DNA from: Arthrobacter sp. FW306-07-I | Lineage (GTDB): Bacteria > Actinomycetota > Actinomycetes > Actinomycetales > Micrococcaceae | DNA: 64,000 bases | Reading direction: 5' to 3' | Assembly (NCBI RefSeq): GCF_021800405.1 | Contig: NZ_CP084550.1 | Coordinates: forward strand, 2,356,001 to 2,420,000 | Part shown: in pieces, positions 42,868-52,473 of the stretch | Layout of the letters: each line of letters opens with the position of its first letter | Position numbering within the stretch: position 1 is the first letter of the stretch | Notes under the pieces: model-generated | What the model was told of the DNA's origin: nothing | Seen by the model: only the letters and a program-made list of their open reading frames with translations | The model's database searches: none | Made by a program: the position numbers and the translations under genes

Positions 42868-43794
42868 TTACCAGCCGCGCTCAGCGAGACGGTGCGGTTG
42901 GGGGATCTCGTCGACGTTGATGCCCACCATGGCTTCGCCCAGCCCGCGGGAGGCCTTGGCGATGACGTCGGGGTCGTCGAAGAAGGTGGTGGCCTTCACG
43001 ACGGCGGCGGCGCGCTGGGCGGGGTTGCCGGATTTGAAGATGCCGGAGCCGACGAAGACGCCGTCGGCGCCGAGCTGCATCATCATGGCAGCGTCAGCGG
43101 GGGTGGCAATGCCGCCTGCGGTGAACAGCACCACGGGGAGCTTGCCGGCCGCAGCCACTTCCTTGACCAGTTCGTAGGGGGCCTGAAGTTCCTTGGCGGC
43201 GACGTACAGCTCGTCTTCGGGCAGGGAGGAGAGCCTTGCGATCTCGAAGCGGATCTTGCGCATGTGCCCGGTGGCGTTGGAGACGTCGCCGGTGCCGGCC
43301 TCGCCCTTGGACCGGATCATGGCCGCGCCCTCGTTGATGCGGCGCAGGGCCTCACCGAGGTTGGTGGCACCGCAGACGAAGGGAACCTTGAAGTTCCACT
43401 TGTCGATGTGGTTGACGTAGTCGGCCGGGGTCAGGACCTCGGACTCGTCGATGTAGTCCACGCCGAGGGACTGCAGGACCTGGGCCTCCACGAAGTGGCC
43501 GATGCGGGCCTTTGCCATGACCGGGATGGACACGGCGTCAATGATCTGGTCGATCATGTCGGGATCGGACATGCGGGACACGCCGCCCTGGGCGCGGATA
43601 TCGGCGGGAACGCGCTCGAGCGCCATGACCGCCACGGCACCGGCGTCTTCGGCGATGCGGGCCTGCTCGACGTTGACGACGTCCATGATGACGCCGCCCT
43701 TGAGCATCTCGGCCATGCCACGCTTCACGCGGCTGCTGCCCGTGACGCTGCTCGCGGACGAACCGGCCTCGTTGCTTACATCAGGTGTAGACAC
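42868..43794 (-). CDS. pdxS: Pyridoxal 5'-phosphate synthase subunit PdxS
   Basis: Builds PLP from ribose 5-phosphate, glyceraldehyde 3-phosphate and ammonia. It has 308 residues from GTG 43794, with ATAGGGG just ahead. The TIM-barrel motifs are complete: GGVIMDVVN, the Lys of [23 protein letters not shown] and [11 protein letters not shown]. The N-terminal 20 residues are Ser-rich and variable. It needs PdxT, which lies on the same strand about 6 kb away. A -10-like TATATA (43892-43897) precedes it, with no clear -35. Confidence 0.96.
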   Translation of the reverse strand: MSTPDVSNEAGSSASSVTGSSRVKRGMAEMLKGGVIMDVVNVEQARIAEDAGAVAVMALERVPADIRAQGGVSRMSDPDMIDQIIDAVSIPVMAKARIGHFVEAQVLQSLGVDYIDESEVLTPADYVNHIDKWNFKVPFVCGATNLGEALRRINEGAAMIRSKGEAGTGDVSNATGHMRKIRFEIARLSSLPEDELYVAAKELQAPYELVKEVAAAGKLPVVLFTAGGIATPADAAMMMQLGADGVFVGSGIFKSGNPAQRAAAVVKATTFFDDPDVIAKASRGLGEAMVGINVDEIPQPHRLAERGW

Positions 43795-43931
43795 AAAAAC
43801 CCCTATGGGTAGACAGATGATCTTCGCCGGGCATGCGGCGGCAGCTGCCGGAGGTGCACGCACGGGTTGCCGGGTCCCTTGACCGGGCACTTATATACTA
43901 GTCCCCCGCCGCGGGACCGGCTTAATCATGC

Positions 43932-44555
43932 TTAATCAGCGGAGGTTGGTGCTGCCAAGGCCTGCCGGTGCACCGAGAGTACACGCTGCACCACGGTAAT
44001 GAGGCTGGCCAGCGCCAGAAGCACCAGCGTGACCAGGAGCACCACTGGCGGGAGTCCAAGGCCGGTCAGGCCGGTGACAACCAGCACGGATACCAGGCGC
44101 TCTGCACGCTCCGCGATTCCCACGTTGGCGGTGAATCCCAGGGACTCGGCCTTGGCCCTGGCGTAGGAAACCACCATGCCCAGGACAAGGCACAGCAGGG
44201 CGGCGACGGCGATGGGCGGGTTGTTGCCGCCGGTGAAGAACCAGACGGAAACACCGGCGAAGAGGGCGCCGTCGGCGATCCGGTCCAAGGTGGAATCGAG
44301 GAAGTTCCCCCAGCGGCTCTTGACCTCCTGCATTCTGGCCATGATGCCGTCCAGGACATCTGAGAAGATGAACGCCGTGATGAAGAGGGTCCCCCAGAAG
44401 AGCTGGCCCAACGGGTAGAACACGAGGGCACCCGCCGCAACCCCTGCTGTGCCAAGGATGGTGACCGCATCCGGGGAAACACCCATCTTCAGAAGCCAGC
44501 GGGCCAATGGGGTAAACAGGGCGGTGAAGAAACCGCGGGCATGCTTATTCAGCAT
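43932..44555 (-). CDS. pgsA: Phosphatidylinositol-phosphate synthase (CDP-alcohol phosphatidyltransferase)
   Basis: Transfers a phosphatidyl group from CDP-diacylglycerol to inositol phosphate, the actinobacterial route to phosphatidylinositol. It has 207 residues from ATG 44555 and about six TM helices. The signature D-x2-DG-x2-AR-x8-G-x3-D-x3-D is intact in SDVLDGIMAR and GNFLDSTLDR. It overlaps the HIT gene by 11 bases. The thrS-HIT-pgsA order is that of mycobacteria, but the acyltransferase and mannosyltransferase (patA, pimA) that follow there are missing. Confidence 0.9.
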   Translation of the reverse strand: MLNKHARGFFTALFTPLARWLLKMGVSPDAVTILGTAGVAAGALVFYPLGQLFWGTLFITAFIFSDVLDGIMARMQEVKSRWGNFLDSTLDRIADGALFAGVSVWFFTGGNNPPIAVAALLCLVLGMVVSYARAKAESLGFTANVGIAERAERLVSVLVVTGLTGLGLPPVVLLVTLVLLALASLITVVQRVLSVHRQALAAPTSAD

Positions 44556-45132
44556 CCGACTCCCCGGGCCAGGCGTCGGCCACCAACTGCCGGACCTCGT
44601 CAAGGGTCTGAGTGATGGCCTTGGTCTGGGCGATGATGGGGAAGAAATTGCCGTCCCCGCCCCACCGCGGAACGATGTGCTGGTGCAGGTGCGCCGAGAT
44701 CCCGGCACCGCCCACAACTCCCTGGTTCATGCCCAGGTTGAAGCCACCGGGATTGGAAACCTTGCGCAGGACCCGCATGGCTGTCTGGGTCAGGTCGGCG
44801 AATTCTGCTGTTTCGTCAACCGTAAGATCCGTGTAGTCCGGGATGTGCCGGTACGGGCAGACCAGCAGGTGGCCTGGGTTGTAGGGGAAGAGGTTGAGCA
44901 CCACGTAGCAGGTGCGGCCGCGGTGGACGATGAGGGCCTCTTCGTCGGTGCGGCCGGGGCCCACGCAGAACGGGCAATCATTCTCGTTCTTGAACTGGTG
45001 CTGACCGCCCTTGATGTAGGCCATGCGGTGCGGAGTCCACAGGCGCTGGAAGGCGTCCGGGACACCGGCGAGGGCAAAATCGTCGGTAACGCCGGCATCG
45101 CCTGGATAACCTGCGCCTGTGTTCTCCTGCAC
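44545..45132 (-). CDS. HIT-family nucleotide hydrolase/phosphorylase (Ap4A phosphorylase-like)
   Basis: A 195-residue HIT protein with HLHQHIV, the His-triad motif, near residue 147, and the upstream WTPHRMAYI and CPFC that mark the actinobacterial branch. The mycobacterial counterpart at the same place (Rv2613c) is an Ap4A phosphorylase, so a role in dinucleoside polyphosphate breakdown is inferred. Next to thrS, a synthetase that can make Ap4A, this makes sense. The gap to thrS is only 18 bp. Confidence 0.88.
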   Translation of the reverse strand: MQENTGAGYPGDAGVTDDFALAGVPDAFQRLWTPHRMAYIKGGQHQFKNENDCPFCVGPGRTDEEALIVHRGRTCYVVLNLFPYNPGHLLVCPYRHIPDYTDLTVDETAEFADLTQTAMRVLRKVSNPGGFNLGMNQGVVGGAGISAHLHQHIVPRWGGDGNFFPIIAQTKAITQTLDEVRQLVADAWPGESDAE

Positions 45133-45150
45133 TGTGTTGCTTCCGTTCGG

Positions 45151-47160
45151 CTAGCTGGTCCGGTTGCGGACGGCGTCGGTGATCCGTTTGACGGCTTCCT
45201 CCACCGGCACGCCGTTGTCCTGACTTCCGTCGCGGAAGCGGAACGACACCGCGCCTGCTTCCGCATCGTCGCCGCCGGCGATGAGCACGAACGGGATCTT
45301 GTCCTTGCTGGCGGTGCGGATCTTCTTGGGGAACCGGTCGGAGGACGTGTCCACCTCGGCACGGATACCCGCTGCCTTAAGTTGATCGACGACGTCGAAC
45401 ATGTACTCGTTGAACGCTTCGGCGACCGGAATGCCCACCACCTGGACCGGCGCCAGCCATGCGGGGAACGCACCGGCGTAGTGCTCGGTGAGGACACCCA
45501 TGAAGCGCTCCACGGAGCCGAACAGCGCGCGGTGGATCATCACGGGGCGCTGGCGGCTGCCGTCGGCGGCCTGGAACTCCAGCTCGAAGCGTTCCGGCAG
45601 GTTGAAGTCCAACTGGATGGTGGACATCTGCCAGGTGCGGCCCAGCGCGTCCTTGGCCTGCACGGAAATCTTGGGACCGTAGAACGCAGCTCCACCCGGG
45701 TCCGGCACAAGCTCCAGTCCGGACTCCTGGGCCACCTCGGAAAGGGTCCTGGTGGCTTCTTCCCAGGTAGCGTCGTCGCCGACGTACTTTTCCGGGTCCT
45801 TGGTGGACAGTTCCAGGTAGAAGTCGTTCAGGCCGTAGTCCTTGAGCAGGTCCAGGACGAAGTTGAGGGTCTTGGTGAGTTCGTCCTTCATCTGCTCGCG
45901 GGTGCAGTAGATGTGGGCGTCGTCCTGTGTCATGCCCCGGACGCGGGTGAGGCCGTGCACCACACCGGACTTCTCGTACCGGTAGACCGACCCGAATTCG
46001 AACAGCCGCAGTGGCAGTTCACGGTAGGACCGGCCGCGGGAGCGGAAGATGAGGTTGTGCATGGGGCAGTTCATCGGCTTCAGGTAGTAGTCCTGGCCGG
46101 GCTTGCGGACGGTGCCGTCCTCGTTGAGTTCGGCGTCCACGTGCATGGCGGGGAACATGCCGTCCTTGTACCAGTCCAGGTGGCCTGAGACCTCGTACAG
46201 GTGCCCCTTGGTGATGTGCGGGGTGTAGACGAACTCGTAGCCGGCCTCGACGTGGCGCTGGCGGGAGTAGTCCTCCATCTCCTTGCGGATGATGCCGCCC
46301 TTGGGATGGAAGACGGGCAGGCCAGAGCCCAGTTCGTCCGGGAAGGAAAACAGGTCCAGTTCGGAGCCCAGCTTGCGGTGGTCGCGGCGTTCGGCCTCGG
46401 CGATGCGTTCCTGGTAGGCCTTCAGCGCTTCCTTGGTGGGCCAGGCCGTGCCGTAGATGCGCTGCAGCTGCTGGTTCTTCTGGTTGCCCAGCCAGTAGGC
46501 CGACGACGAGCGGGTCAGGGCGAAGGCGTTGGAGATGAACTTGGTATTGGGCAGGTGCGGGCCGCGGCAGAGGTCGCACCAGACGGTGGTGCCTTCCTTG
46601 CGTTCTACGTTGTCGTAGATGGTGATGTCGCCGGCACCGACCTCGACGTTTACGCCTTCCCCGGCCTCGGCGGCGTCGTTCTTCCTGCCCAGCAGTTCGA
46701 GCTTGTAGGGCTCGTTTTTCATCGCTTCGCGTGCCTGGTCCTCGGTGACGACGCGGCGGACGAACTTCTGGTTCTGGTTGATGATCTTCTGCATCATCTT
46801 TTCGAGGGTTTTGAGGTCCTCGGGGGTGAACGGCTCGGCAACGTCGAAGTCGAAGTAGAAGCCGTCGGTGATGTAGGGGCCGATGCCGAGCTTGGCGTCG
46901 GGACGCAGCTGCTGCACGGCCTGGGCCATGACGTGGGCCGTGGAGTGGCGCAGGACGTTCAGGCCGTCGGGGGAATCAATGGTGACACCCTCCACCTCGG
47001 CGCCTTCGGGAAGTTCCTGGTCCAGGTCCTTCAGTTCGCCGTTAACGCGGGCAACGACAACGTCACGGCGCTCAAAGAAGAGTTCCGCACCGGTTGTCCC
47101 GGTAGTCACCTTGGTCTCTTCGCCATCGACGAGAAGGGTGATCTGCTGGGCATCTGACAC
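45151..47160 (-). CDS. thrS: Threonyl-tRNA synthetase
   Basis: Charges tRNA-Thr and edits Ser. It has 669 residues from GTG 47160, with GGAGA close by. Domains: TGS (1-65), editing domain with [10 protein letters not shown] (about 72-81), catalytic core with zinc-binding Cys in [10 protein letters not shown], motif 2 and C-terminal anticodon-binding domain. It heads the thrS-HIT-pgsA operon. No T-box leader is visible in the 138-bp upstream region. Confidence 0.97.
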   Translation of the reverse strand: MSDAQQITLLVDGEETKVTTGTTGAELFFERRDVVVARVNGELKDLDQELPEGAEVEGVTIDSPDGLNVLRHSTAHVMAQAVQQLRPDAKLGIGPYITDGFYFDFDVAEPFTPEDLKTLEKMMQKIINQNQKFVRRVVTEDQAREAMKNEPYKLELLGRKNDAAEAGEGVNVEVGAGDITIYDNVERKEGTTVWCDLCRGPHLPNTKFISNAFALTRSSSAYWLGNQKNQQLQRIYGTAWPTKEALKAYQERIAEAERRDHRKLGSELDLFSFPDELGSGLPVFHPKGGIIRKEMEDYSRQRHVEAGYEFVYTPHITKGHLYEVSGHLDWYKDGMFPAMHVDAELNEDGTVRKPGQDYYLKPMNCPMHNLIFRSRGRSYRELPLRLFEFGSVYRYEKSGVVHGLTRVRGMTQDDAHIYCTREQMKDELTKTLNFVLDLLKDYGLNDFYLELSTKDPEKYVGDDATWEEATRTLSEVAQESGLELVPDPGGAAFYGPKISVQAKDALGRTWQMSTIQLDFNLPERFELEFQAADGSRQRPVMIHRALFGSVERFMGVLTEHYAGAFPAWLAPVQVVGIPVAEAFNEYMFDVVDQLKAAGIRAEVDTSSDRFPKKIRTASKDKIPFVLIAGGDDAEAGAVSFRFRDGSQDNGVPVEEAVKRITDAVRNRTS

Positions 47161-47229
47161 GGGTGTCTCCTATTCAAAGTTGAGGCTTCATAGCTTGTGG
47201 CATACGGGGACCACAGCCAGCCATCGTCA

Positions 47230-47259
47230 ATGCTATCGGTTCCGGTCAGGGCCGACCAA
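47230..47259 (-). promoter_or_regulatory. Possible thrS promoter
   Basis: On the minus strand TTGGTC and TAGCAT are separated by 18 bp and end about 70 bp before the thrS start. Spacing is good but the hexamers are only moderate matches. Confidence 0.3.
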
Positions 47260-47298
47260 CGCGGCGCACGGCAGGTGCAGCGGACAAAAACTGCAGGC

Positions 47299-50200
47299 TC
47301 ACCCGTTGAAACCGGTGATCGCCAGTGTCCTGCTGATGCCATCCAGGGGATGGGGCACGTCCCCGCCGCTCGCCGTCGTGTTTTCCGGGAAGGGCAAGGT
47401 GTCCGTCCGGCGCAGGTCCCACGCCATGCTCGCGCTGATGCTGATGCCCCGGGGTCCGGTCCTGCGGGTGGTGCCGCGGATCAGCAGCAGGCGGGTGCCG
47501 AACAGGAGCGGGCCGGCGCTTTCCTGGGCCTCGTGGAAGAAGACAGAATCCACGCAGCCGGTGCCGTCGTCAATGCTGATGAACACCACCCTCCTGCCGC
47601 CGCGCATGGGTGGCGTTTGGGTGGCCACGCGCACTCCTGCCACCAGCACTTCAGTGCCGTTGCGCAGGCTGAGGAGCTTATCCGCTGTGGTGACGCCCAG
47701 CTTTTCCAGCAGCGGCCGGTGGCTGTCCATCAGGTGGGTGCTGACATCGACGGCCATAAGGTCCAGTTCTGCCCTGACGTTTTCCACCAGGGTGGGGGCG
47801 GGAAGCCCAGGCTTGATGTTCCGCAGTTCGATGTCGCCCAGGGGAAGTGCCAGCTGCCCTTCCAGCACCTCCAGGCCTTTGCGCGTTCCGTTGGCGGTTT
47901 GGAACTGCTGCAGATGGTGCACCAGGTCCGCGCGGTTGGCCGGGCCACCTGCTTCCCGATGCAGGGAATCGAAGGCACCCAGCTGGGCCAGGCGCCGGAT
48001 GCTGGGCTTGCTGAGCCGCGAGCGCGCCCGGAGGTCGGCCAGCGAGTCATAGGGCTGTCCGGCTACGATCCGTTTCAATTCGGCCGCAGACAGCCCGTAG
48101 ATCCCGTTCAGGCTGAGCCGGATTCCCAGCTTTCCAGTGTCCTTGCCGGATTCGATCCGCTCCACCCTGTATTCGGCCTTGCTCCTGTTGATGTCCAGGG
48201 GAAGGATGGGGATGCCCAGCCGCCGGGCTTCGGAAACCAAAAGCCGTTTGGGATACATTCCGGGATCGTGCTCCCACAGGCCCGCCAGGAAGGCTTCGGG
48301 ATGGTGTGCCTTCAGCCAGGCGGACTGGTAGGTGGGAACGGCGAAAGCAGCGCCATGGGCTTTGCAGAAGCCGAAACTGGCAAAGGACTTTAACGTCCCC
48401 CATACCTTTTCCACTACCTCGGGGGTATATCCCCTGGCCTTGGCGTTGCGCCGGAAGTATTCCTCTACCTGCGCTTCCCCGACCTCGTTGCTCAACGCCC
48501 TGCGGAACTCGTCGGCCTTGGCAAGCCCGCAACCGGTCATGATGTTGAGGGTTTTCAGGATCTGTTCGTGGAAGACCGTGACCCCGTGGGTTTCCTGCAG
48601 CACGGGTTTGAGGTCCGGGTGCGGATACACCTCAGGGGCAAAACCGTGGCGGTGTTCCAGGAAGGGCCGCACCATATCCGATTTCATCGGTCCTGGGCGG
48701 AACAGGGAGATATCAATGATGAGGTCGTTGAATTCACGGGGCGCCATCTTGCCGATCAGTTCCCGCTGCCCGGGGGATTCAATCTGGAAGCAGCCCAGGG
48801 TGTGCGTGCTCCTGATCAGTTCGTAGGTTGGTTCATCGTCCAGGGGGACGGCGTTCAGGTCGATCCGGCCATCTCCGGCAATGTAATCCGGCCCGGTGCC
48901 GTCAGGTCCCAGTGGGTGCCGCCCCGCTGCCACCACTTCCTTCTTGGTGGGGTGGATGCGGATGATCTCCCTGACAGCGAAAGCCATGGCGCTTTGCATG
49001 CGGACACCCAGGACATCGAGTTTGAGCATGCCCATGGGGTCCATGTCGTGTTTATCGAATTGGCTCATGGGCAGGCCAAGCCCGCTTGGCTGGACCGGGG
49101 TGCGGTCCAGGAGCGTTGCATCGCCCAGGATCACGCCGCACGGGTGCATTGAGATGTGGCGGGGAAGCCGGTCCAGGCGTTCGGTCAGGTCCACCAGCAG
49201 GTCAAGCTGCTGGTTGCCATCGGCATCGCGCTGTTCAACCCTGCCGGCAAACTCCCGCAGCTCGGGCTTCTCCTGCAGCGCCTCACGGAACTTGCGCGCC
49301 GAGAACCGCCACAGCTGCTTGGCGATCTCCCCCACCTCGCCGTCGTCCATCCCCAGCGCCAGCCCGGCGTCGCGCACTGCCCCCCGTGCCCGGTACCCGT
49401 TCTGCATACTCATGAGGGTGACCCGCTCGGACCCGAACCGTTCGAAGATCCGCCGGTAGACGTTGTGCCGTTCTGCGCTTTCGACGTCGATGTCGATGTC
49501 CGGAAGGGTGGCGCGGTCGTTGGAAAGGAACCGTTCAAAAATGAGATCGTGCTGGAGGGGATTCACATGGCTGACGTCAATCAGGTAGTTGACCAGGCTG
49601 GAGGCCCCCGACCCCCTGGCGGCCGCCCTGACCCCCATGTCCTGGATCATCCGCGACACCTCCGCCACTGTCAGGAAGTAGGAGGAGAAACCGAGGCTGT
49701 TGATGATCCTGAGCTCATGGTCCAGCCGAAGCAGCATGTCCTTCTCAGCCTTGCCGCTGACACCGGGGAACCGCCTCCCGATTCCTGCATGGCAGCGCTG
49801 GAGAAGTTCGGCGTGCGGATCCTGGTTGATGCCAATGACTGATGCTTCCGGGACCACCGGCTGCTTCCACCCCATATCGGCGGTGGGGTCAATCCTGCAG
49901 AGGTCGGCGAGCGCCTCGGTCTGGGCCATCAGCTGCTTGAGGTCCGCGGCGCCATAACCGGCCGCGGAAATGATCTCCTTTCCCAGGGCCAGCATCTGCT
50001 CCCCGGATTTCAGCCACCCCTGTCCGGTTGGCTGCAGGAGCGGCTCCCCTGCCAGCTCCGGCAGGGACTTCAGGGTCCTGGCTGAGTCCAGGACGTCGGC
50101 AGTGGGGGCTCCATCGGCGGCGCAGTAGCGGACGGCATTGGTGAGGATGGCGGGTACATGGTATTCCTCGGCAAGCCTGAGCATGCGGACAGCATGGGCC

Positions 50201-50805
50201 GTGCTGAACGGGGTACCCGGGGCGCTGAGCTGGGAGACGATTTCCGCTACGACCGTTCCCGCGGGCATGGCATCGATCCATTGCTTGAACAAGGTCCGGG
50301 GGCGCAGGTAGCGACGCCCGCCCATGGACCTTCCGACGTCGGAGTCGGGGCCGAGCAGGACGGTCAGCACGGGTTTGAGGGTTTGGGGGTCCAGGGTGCG
50401 GGAGGCGAGTTCGGCGCGGGTGACTGCCGCGGGCACTGCTCCCCCGGCTTTCCCGGAAGTCCTGGCGTGGGCGTCGGAGACCAGCCGGCAGAGCGCACGG
50501 TATCCGGCTCCGTTGTTGTTGCCCCTGGCCAGCACCACCACCCTGCCGGATACCTGCGTGCGGTGATCGCCGTCGTCGTCAAAGACTGCCAAATCCACTC
50601 CGACGATGGGATCGATGCCGGCTGCCATGCAGGCCTTGAGGTGCTTGATGGTGCCGTACAGGCCGTCCCTGTCGGTGCAGGCCAGGGCAGTGGCCCCGTC
50701 AGCGGCGGCTGCCATGGCCAGTTCCTCCGGCCAGGAGACGCCGTAGTGGGCGCTGAATGCTGTGGACACGTGAAGGTGGGTGAAGCTCATGCTGTTCTGT
50801 TTCAA
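47299..50805 (-). CDS. dnaE2: Error-prone DNA polymerase III alpha subunit DnaE2
   Basis: Translesion polymerase of the ImuA/ImuB/DnaE2 mutagenesis pathway. It has 1168 residues. PHP domain at the N-terminus starts THLHVSTAFSAHYG; catalytic Asp triad motif LPDIDIDVES; palm/finger segments RGSGASSLVNYL and FGFCKAHGAAFAVPTYQ; then tandem HhH and an OB fold near the C-terminus. The start is TTG 50805, overlapping the previous stop (TTGA); ATG 50790 is equally possible. A SOS box lies upstream of the operon. No imuB is beside it. Confidence 0.93.
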   Translation of the reverse strand: MKQNSMSFTHLHVSTAFSAHYGVSWPEELAMAAAADGATALACTDRDGLYGTIKHLKACMAAGIDPIVGVDLAVFDDDGDHRTQVSGRVVVLARGNNNGAGYRALCRLVSDAHARTSGKAGGAVPAAVTRAELASRTLDPQTLKPVLTVLLGPDSDVGRSMGGRRYLRPRTLFKQWIDAMPAGTVVAEIVSQLSAPGTPFSTAHAVRMLRLAEEYHVPAILTNAVRYCAADGAPTADVLDSARTLKSLPELAGEPLLQPTGQGWLKSGEQMLALGKEIISAAGYGAADLKQLMAQTEALADLCRIDPTADMGWKQPVVPEASVIGINQDPHAELLQRCHAGIGRRFPGVSGKAEKDMLLRLDHELRIINSLGFSSYFLTVAEVSRMIQDMGVRAAARGSGASSLVNYLIDVSHVNPLQHDLIFERFLSNDRATLPDIDIDVESAERHNVYRRIFERFGSERVTLMSMQNGYRARGAVRDAGLALGMDDGEVGEIAKQLWRFSARKFREALQEKPELREFAGRVEQRDADGNQQLDLLVDLTERLDRLPRHISMHPCGVILGDATLLDRTPVQPSGLGLPMSQFDKHDMDPMGMLKLDVLGVRMQSAMAFAVREIIRIHPTKKEVVAAGRHPLGPDGTGPDYIAGDGRIDLNAVPLDDEPTYELIRSTHTLGCFQIESPGQRELIGKMAPREFNDLIIDISLFRPGPMKSDMVRPFLEHRHGFAPEVYPHPDLKPVLQETHGVTVFHEQILKTLNIMTGCGLAKADEFRRALSNEVGEAQVEEYFRRNAKARGYTPEVVEKVWGTLKSFASFGFCKAHGAAFAVPTYQSAWLKAHHPEAFLAGLWEHDPGMYPKRLLVSEARRLGIPILPLDINRSKAEYRVERIESGKDTGKLGIRLSLNGIYGLSAAELKRIVAGQPYDSLADLRARSRLSKPSIRRLAQLGAFDSLHREAGGPANRADLVHHLQQFQTANGTRKGLEVLEGQLALPLGDIELRNIKPGLPAPTLVENVRAELDLMAVDVSTHLMDSHRPLLEKLGVTTADKLLSLRNGTEVLVAGVRVATQTPPMRGGRRVVFISIDDGTGCVDSVFFHEAQESAGPLLFGTRLLLIRGTTRRTGPRGISISASMAWDLRRTDTLPFPENTTASGGDVPHPLDGISRTLAITGFNG

Positions 50806-51152
50806 GCAGTTCTGGGGCGCAGTGCGTCATGGATCCGCAGCAGCCGCCACCGGCCGCTGGGGATGTGGCGGGACAGGTCAAGGGTGAGGGGTTCTGTGCC
50901 GTCAGATTCTCCGGATTCCCCGGAACGGGGTGGCTTCCGGACGGGCAGCACCTGGATGCGCCAGATTTCGTGGTCCACCACGCCCTGCCCGCTTCCCAAG
51001 GGAGCCCTGGCGTCCTCCGCCCACCATTGACGGCGTTCAAACCAGCGGACAGGGTCGGCGCAGACTGCGTAAGACTTTCCTGCCCAGGTGAGGGATTCCG
51101 GTTGGCCTGCAGCGGAGCACACCACGTCAACGGACTCGCTGAACATGCCCAT
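50802..51152 (-). CDS. DUF6504 family protein, DnaE2 operon
   Basis: A 116-residue protein starting MGMFSESVDVVCSAAGQPE, rich in Trp/Arg, with a WFERRQWWAED segment. It resembles DUF6504 proteins found ahead of DnaE2 in actinobacteria; their function is unproven but context suggests DNA damage tolerance. Start ATG 51152 is four bases after GGGGAGG; ATG 51146 is an alternative with better spacing. Its stop overlaps dnaE2 by four bases, so they are coupled. The SOS box lies about 36 bp upstream. Confidence 0.8.
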   Translation of the reverse strand: MGMFSESVDVVCSAAGQPESLTWAGKSYAVCADPVRWFERRQWWAEDARAPLGSGQGVVDHEIWRIQVLPVRKPPRSGESGESDGTEPLTLDLSRHIPSGRWRLLRIHDALRPRTA

Positions 51153-51187
51153 GGCGCCTCCCCGGACGGTAAAACTGGAATCGTTAT

Positions 51188-51203
51188 TCGAACACGTATT
51201 CGA
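51188..51203 (-). promoter_or_regulatory. LexA-type SOS box ahead of the DUF6504-dnaE2 operon
   Basis: TCGAACACGTATTCGA matches TCGAAC-N4-GTTCGA at 11 of 12 positions and sits in a larger near-palindrome (51186-51205). It is 36 bp upstream of the operon start, an ideal place for repression by LexA. Confidence 0.85.
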
Positions 51204-51283
51204 ATAATGCCAGTCTACGCCGCGTCGGGAGCAAAACATAGGCGGGGGTGGACGGAGCGTGCGGCAGGGAGCAGGATGTTGGC

Positions 51284-51673
51284 ATGAGTACCGATGACGC
51301 ACTCCTCAAGCAGGCAAGCATCAAGGCCCAGGATTCCACGATCCTTGCCACGTTCGATATCGACGGCGCCATTCCGGAATCCGGCGCCTACGTGGTGGGG
51401 TTGATGGGGGCCTCGCCGGACTATTCATTCCAGCGGCGGCTGTGCATTGAGTTCATGAACGGGAAGGCAATCGCCTGCTACTCGTTCAACCGGGACCAGG
51501 GCGTCGAGGAGGATTACGACCTGTCCGGGGTGTCCCACTCGGAGAACACCATTACCGGGAGCTTTCCCCTGTCAGCCCTCAACGGGCTGGGACAGGGGCA
51601 CGTCATTTCCGCCTTCAGCGAGGCGGACGGACGGGAGTTCCAGCACGGCGTGCCGGTGGAGGAGGCCCTGTAG
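51284..51673 (+). CDS. Uncharacterised 129-residue protein
   Basis: I do not recognise this protein. It starts MSTDDALLKQASIKAQDST with GCAGGATG ahead of ATG 51284. It has alternating hydrophobic strands, no signal peptide and no TM helix; a compact beta-rich soluble fold is likely. The SOS-box region lies between it and the divergent DUF6504 gene, so LexA could also affect it. It ends 24 bp from the convergent chorismate mutase-like gene. Confidence 0.7.
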   Translation: MSTDDALLKQASIKAQDSTILATFDIDGAIPESGAYVVGLMGASPDYSFQRRLCIEFMNGKAIACYSFNRDQGVEEDYDLSGVSHSENTITGSFPLSALNGLGQGHVISAFSEADGREFQHGVPVEEAL

Positions 51674-51697
51674 GCCACCTCCACCAACACTTTAAAG

Positions 51698-52018
51698 TCA
51701 GCTGTTTTCTTTGTGGATCCGCAGTTCAAGTTCGATGAACGCAGAGATCATGGCCCGGTACGTTGACTCCACAATGTCAGGGTCAATGTCCTTTTTCTCA
51801 GCCGCTGAGCGCACGTGCTCGATAATGCGCTCCACCCGGCCCGGGGCGCGCACCTCGGCGTCATCACCCTTGAGGGTTCCGGCGATCCTGATCAGCCGTT
51901 CACGGCGGGCGATGAGGGTGACAATCTGCTCATCCACCTCGTCAACGGCAATCCGGACCGCAGCGAGCTGTTCCTTGTCGGCCCGGGCATCCCTATCGTT
52001 TCCTTGAATTGTCGCCAT
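51698..52018 (-). CDS. Chorismate mutase-like protein (AroQ class)
   Basis: A 106-residue all-helical protein from ATG 52018. AVRIAVDEVDEQIVTLIARRERLI is the first helix of AroQ-type chorismate mutases, with Asp/Arg in place, and RVERIIEHVRSAAEKKDIDP followed by IELELRIH is the rest of the small fold. It could route chorismate to prephenate (Phe/Tyr) or be an isochorismate lyase-like paralogue. It is divergent from the VOC gene by 19 bp and far from the aro genes in this window. Confidence 0.75.
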   Translation of the reverse strand: MATIQGNDRDARADKEQLAAVRIAVDEVDEQIVTLIARRERLIRIAGTLKGDDAEVRAPGRVERIIEHVRSAAEKKDIDPDIVESTYRAMISAFIELELRIHKENS

Positions 52019-52037
52019 CGTCTGACAGTATCGAAGC

Positions 52038-52460
52038 ATGGAGCCCAGAGTCGACTTTATCTCCCTCGGTGTCCGCAACGTTGCGGATTCACGCGCCTTC
52101 TATATTGACGGCCTTGGCTGGCCGGTCCACCGGGAGGTTGCAGGGGAGGTGCTGTTCATCCAGGTGAACCACGGCCTGATGCTCTCCCTGTGGGACGCAC
52201 GCCAGATGCAGGCCGAAGCCGGCACCAATCCGCCGACCGGCGTCCCCTGCATCACCCTCAGCCACAACGTGGAAAGCCCGGCGGATGTGGACAGGGTCCT
52301 GGAGGAGGCGGCGGGGGCGGGCGCTGCCATCATCGCCGAGCCGGTCACCCAGCCCTGGGGCGGCTACACGGGCTACTTCGCCGACCCCGACGGCTTCCGC
52401 TGGGAAGTGGCCTATAACCCCACTTGGGCAGTGGACGACGCCGGCACCGTCACGGTGTGA
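52038..52460 (+). CDS. VOC (glyoxalase/bleomycin-resistance) family protein
   Basis: A 140-residue protein of two beta-alpha-beta-beta-beta repeats. MEPRVDFISLGVRNVADSRAFYIDGLGW is the first strand and helix of a VOC domain; YTGYFADPDGFRWEVAYNP is the second metal-site strand with its Glu. It may be a glyoxalase-like isomerase or a resistance protein; a substrate cannot be assigned. It starts 19 bp from the divergent chorismate mutase-like gene. Confidence 0.88.
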   Translation: MEPRVDFISLGVRNVADSRAFYIDGLGWPVHREVAGEVLFIQVNHGLMLSLWDARQMQAEAGTNPPTGVPCITLSHNVESPADVDRVLEEAAGAGAAIIAEPVTQPWGGYTGYFADPDGFRWEVAYNPTWAVDDAGTVTV

Positions 52461-52473
52461 AGGCCGGGCACCT

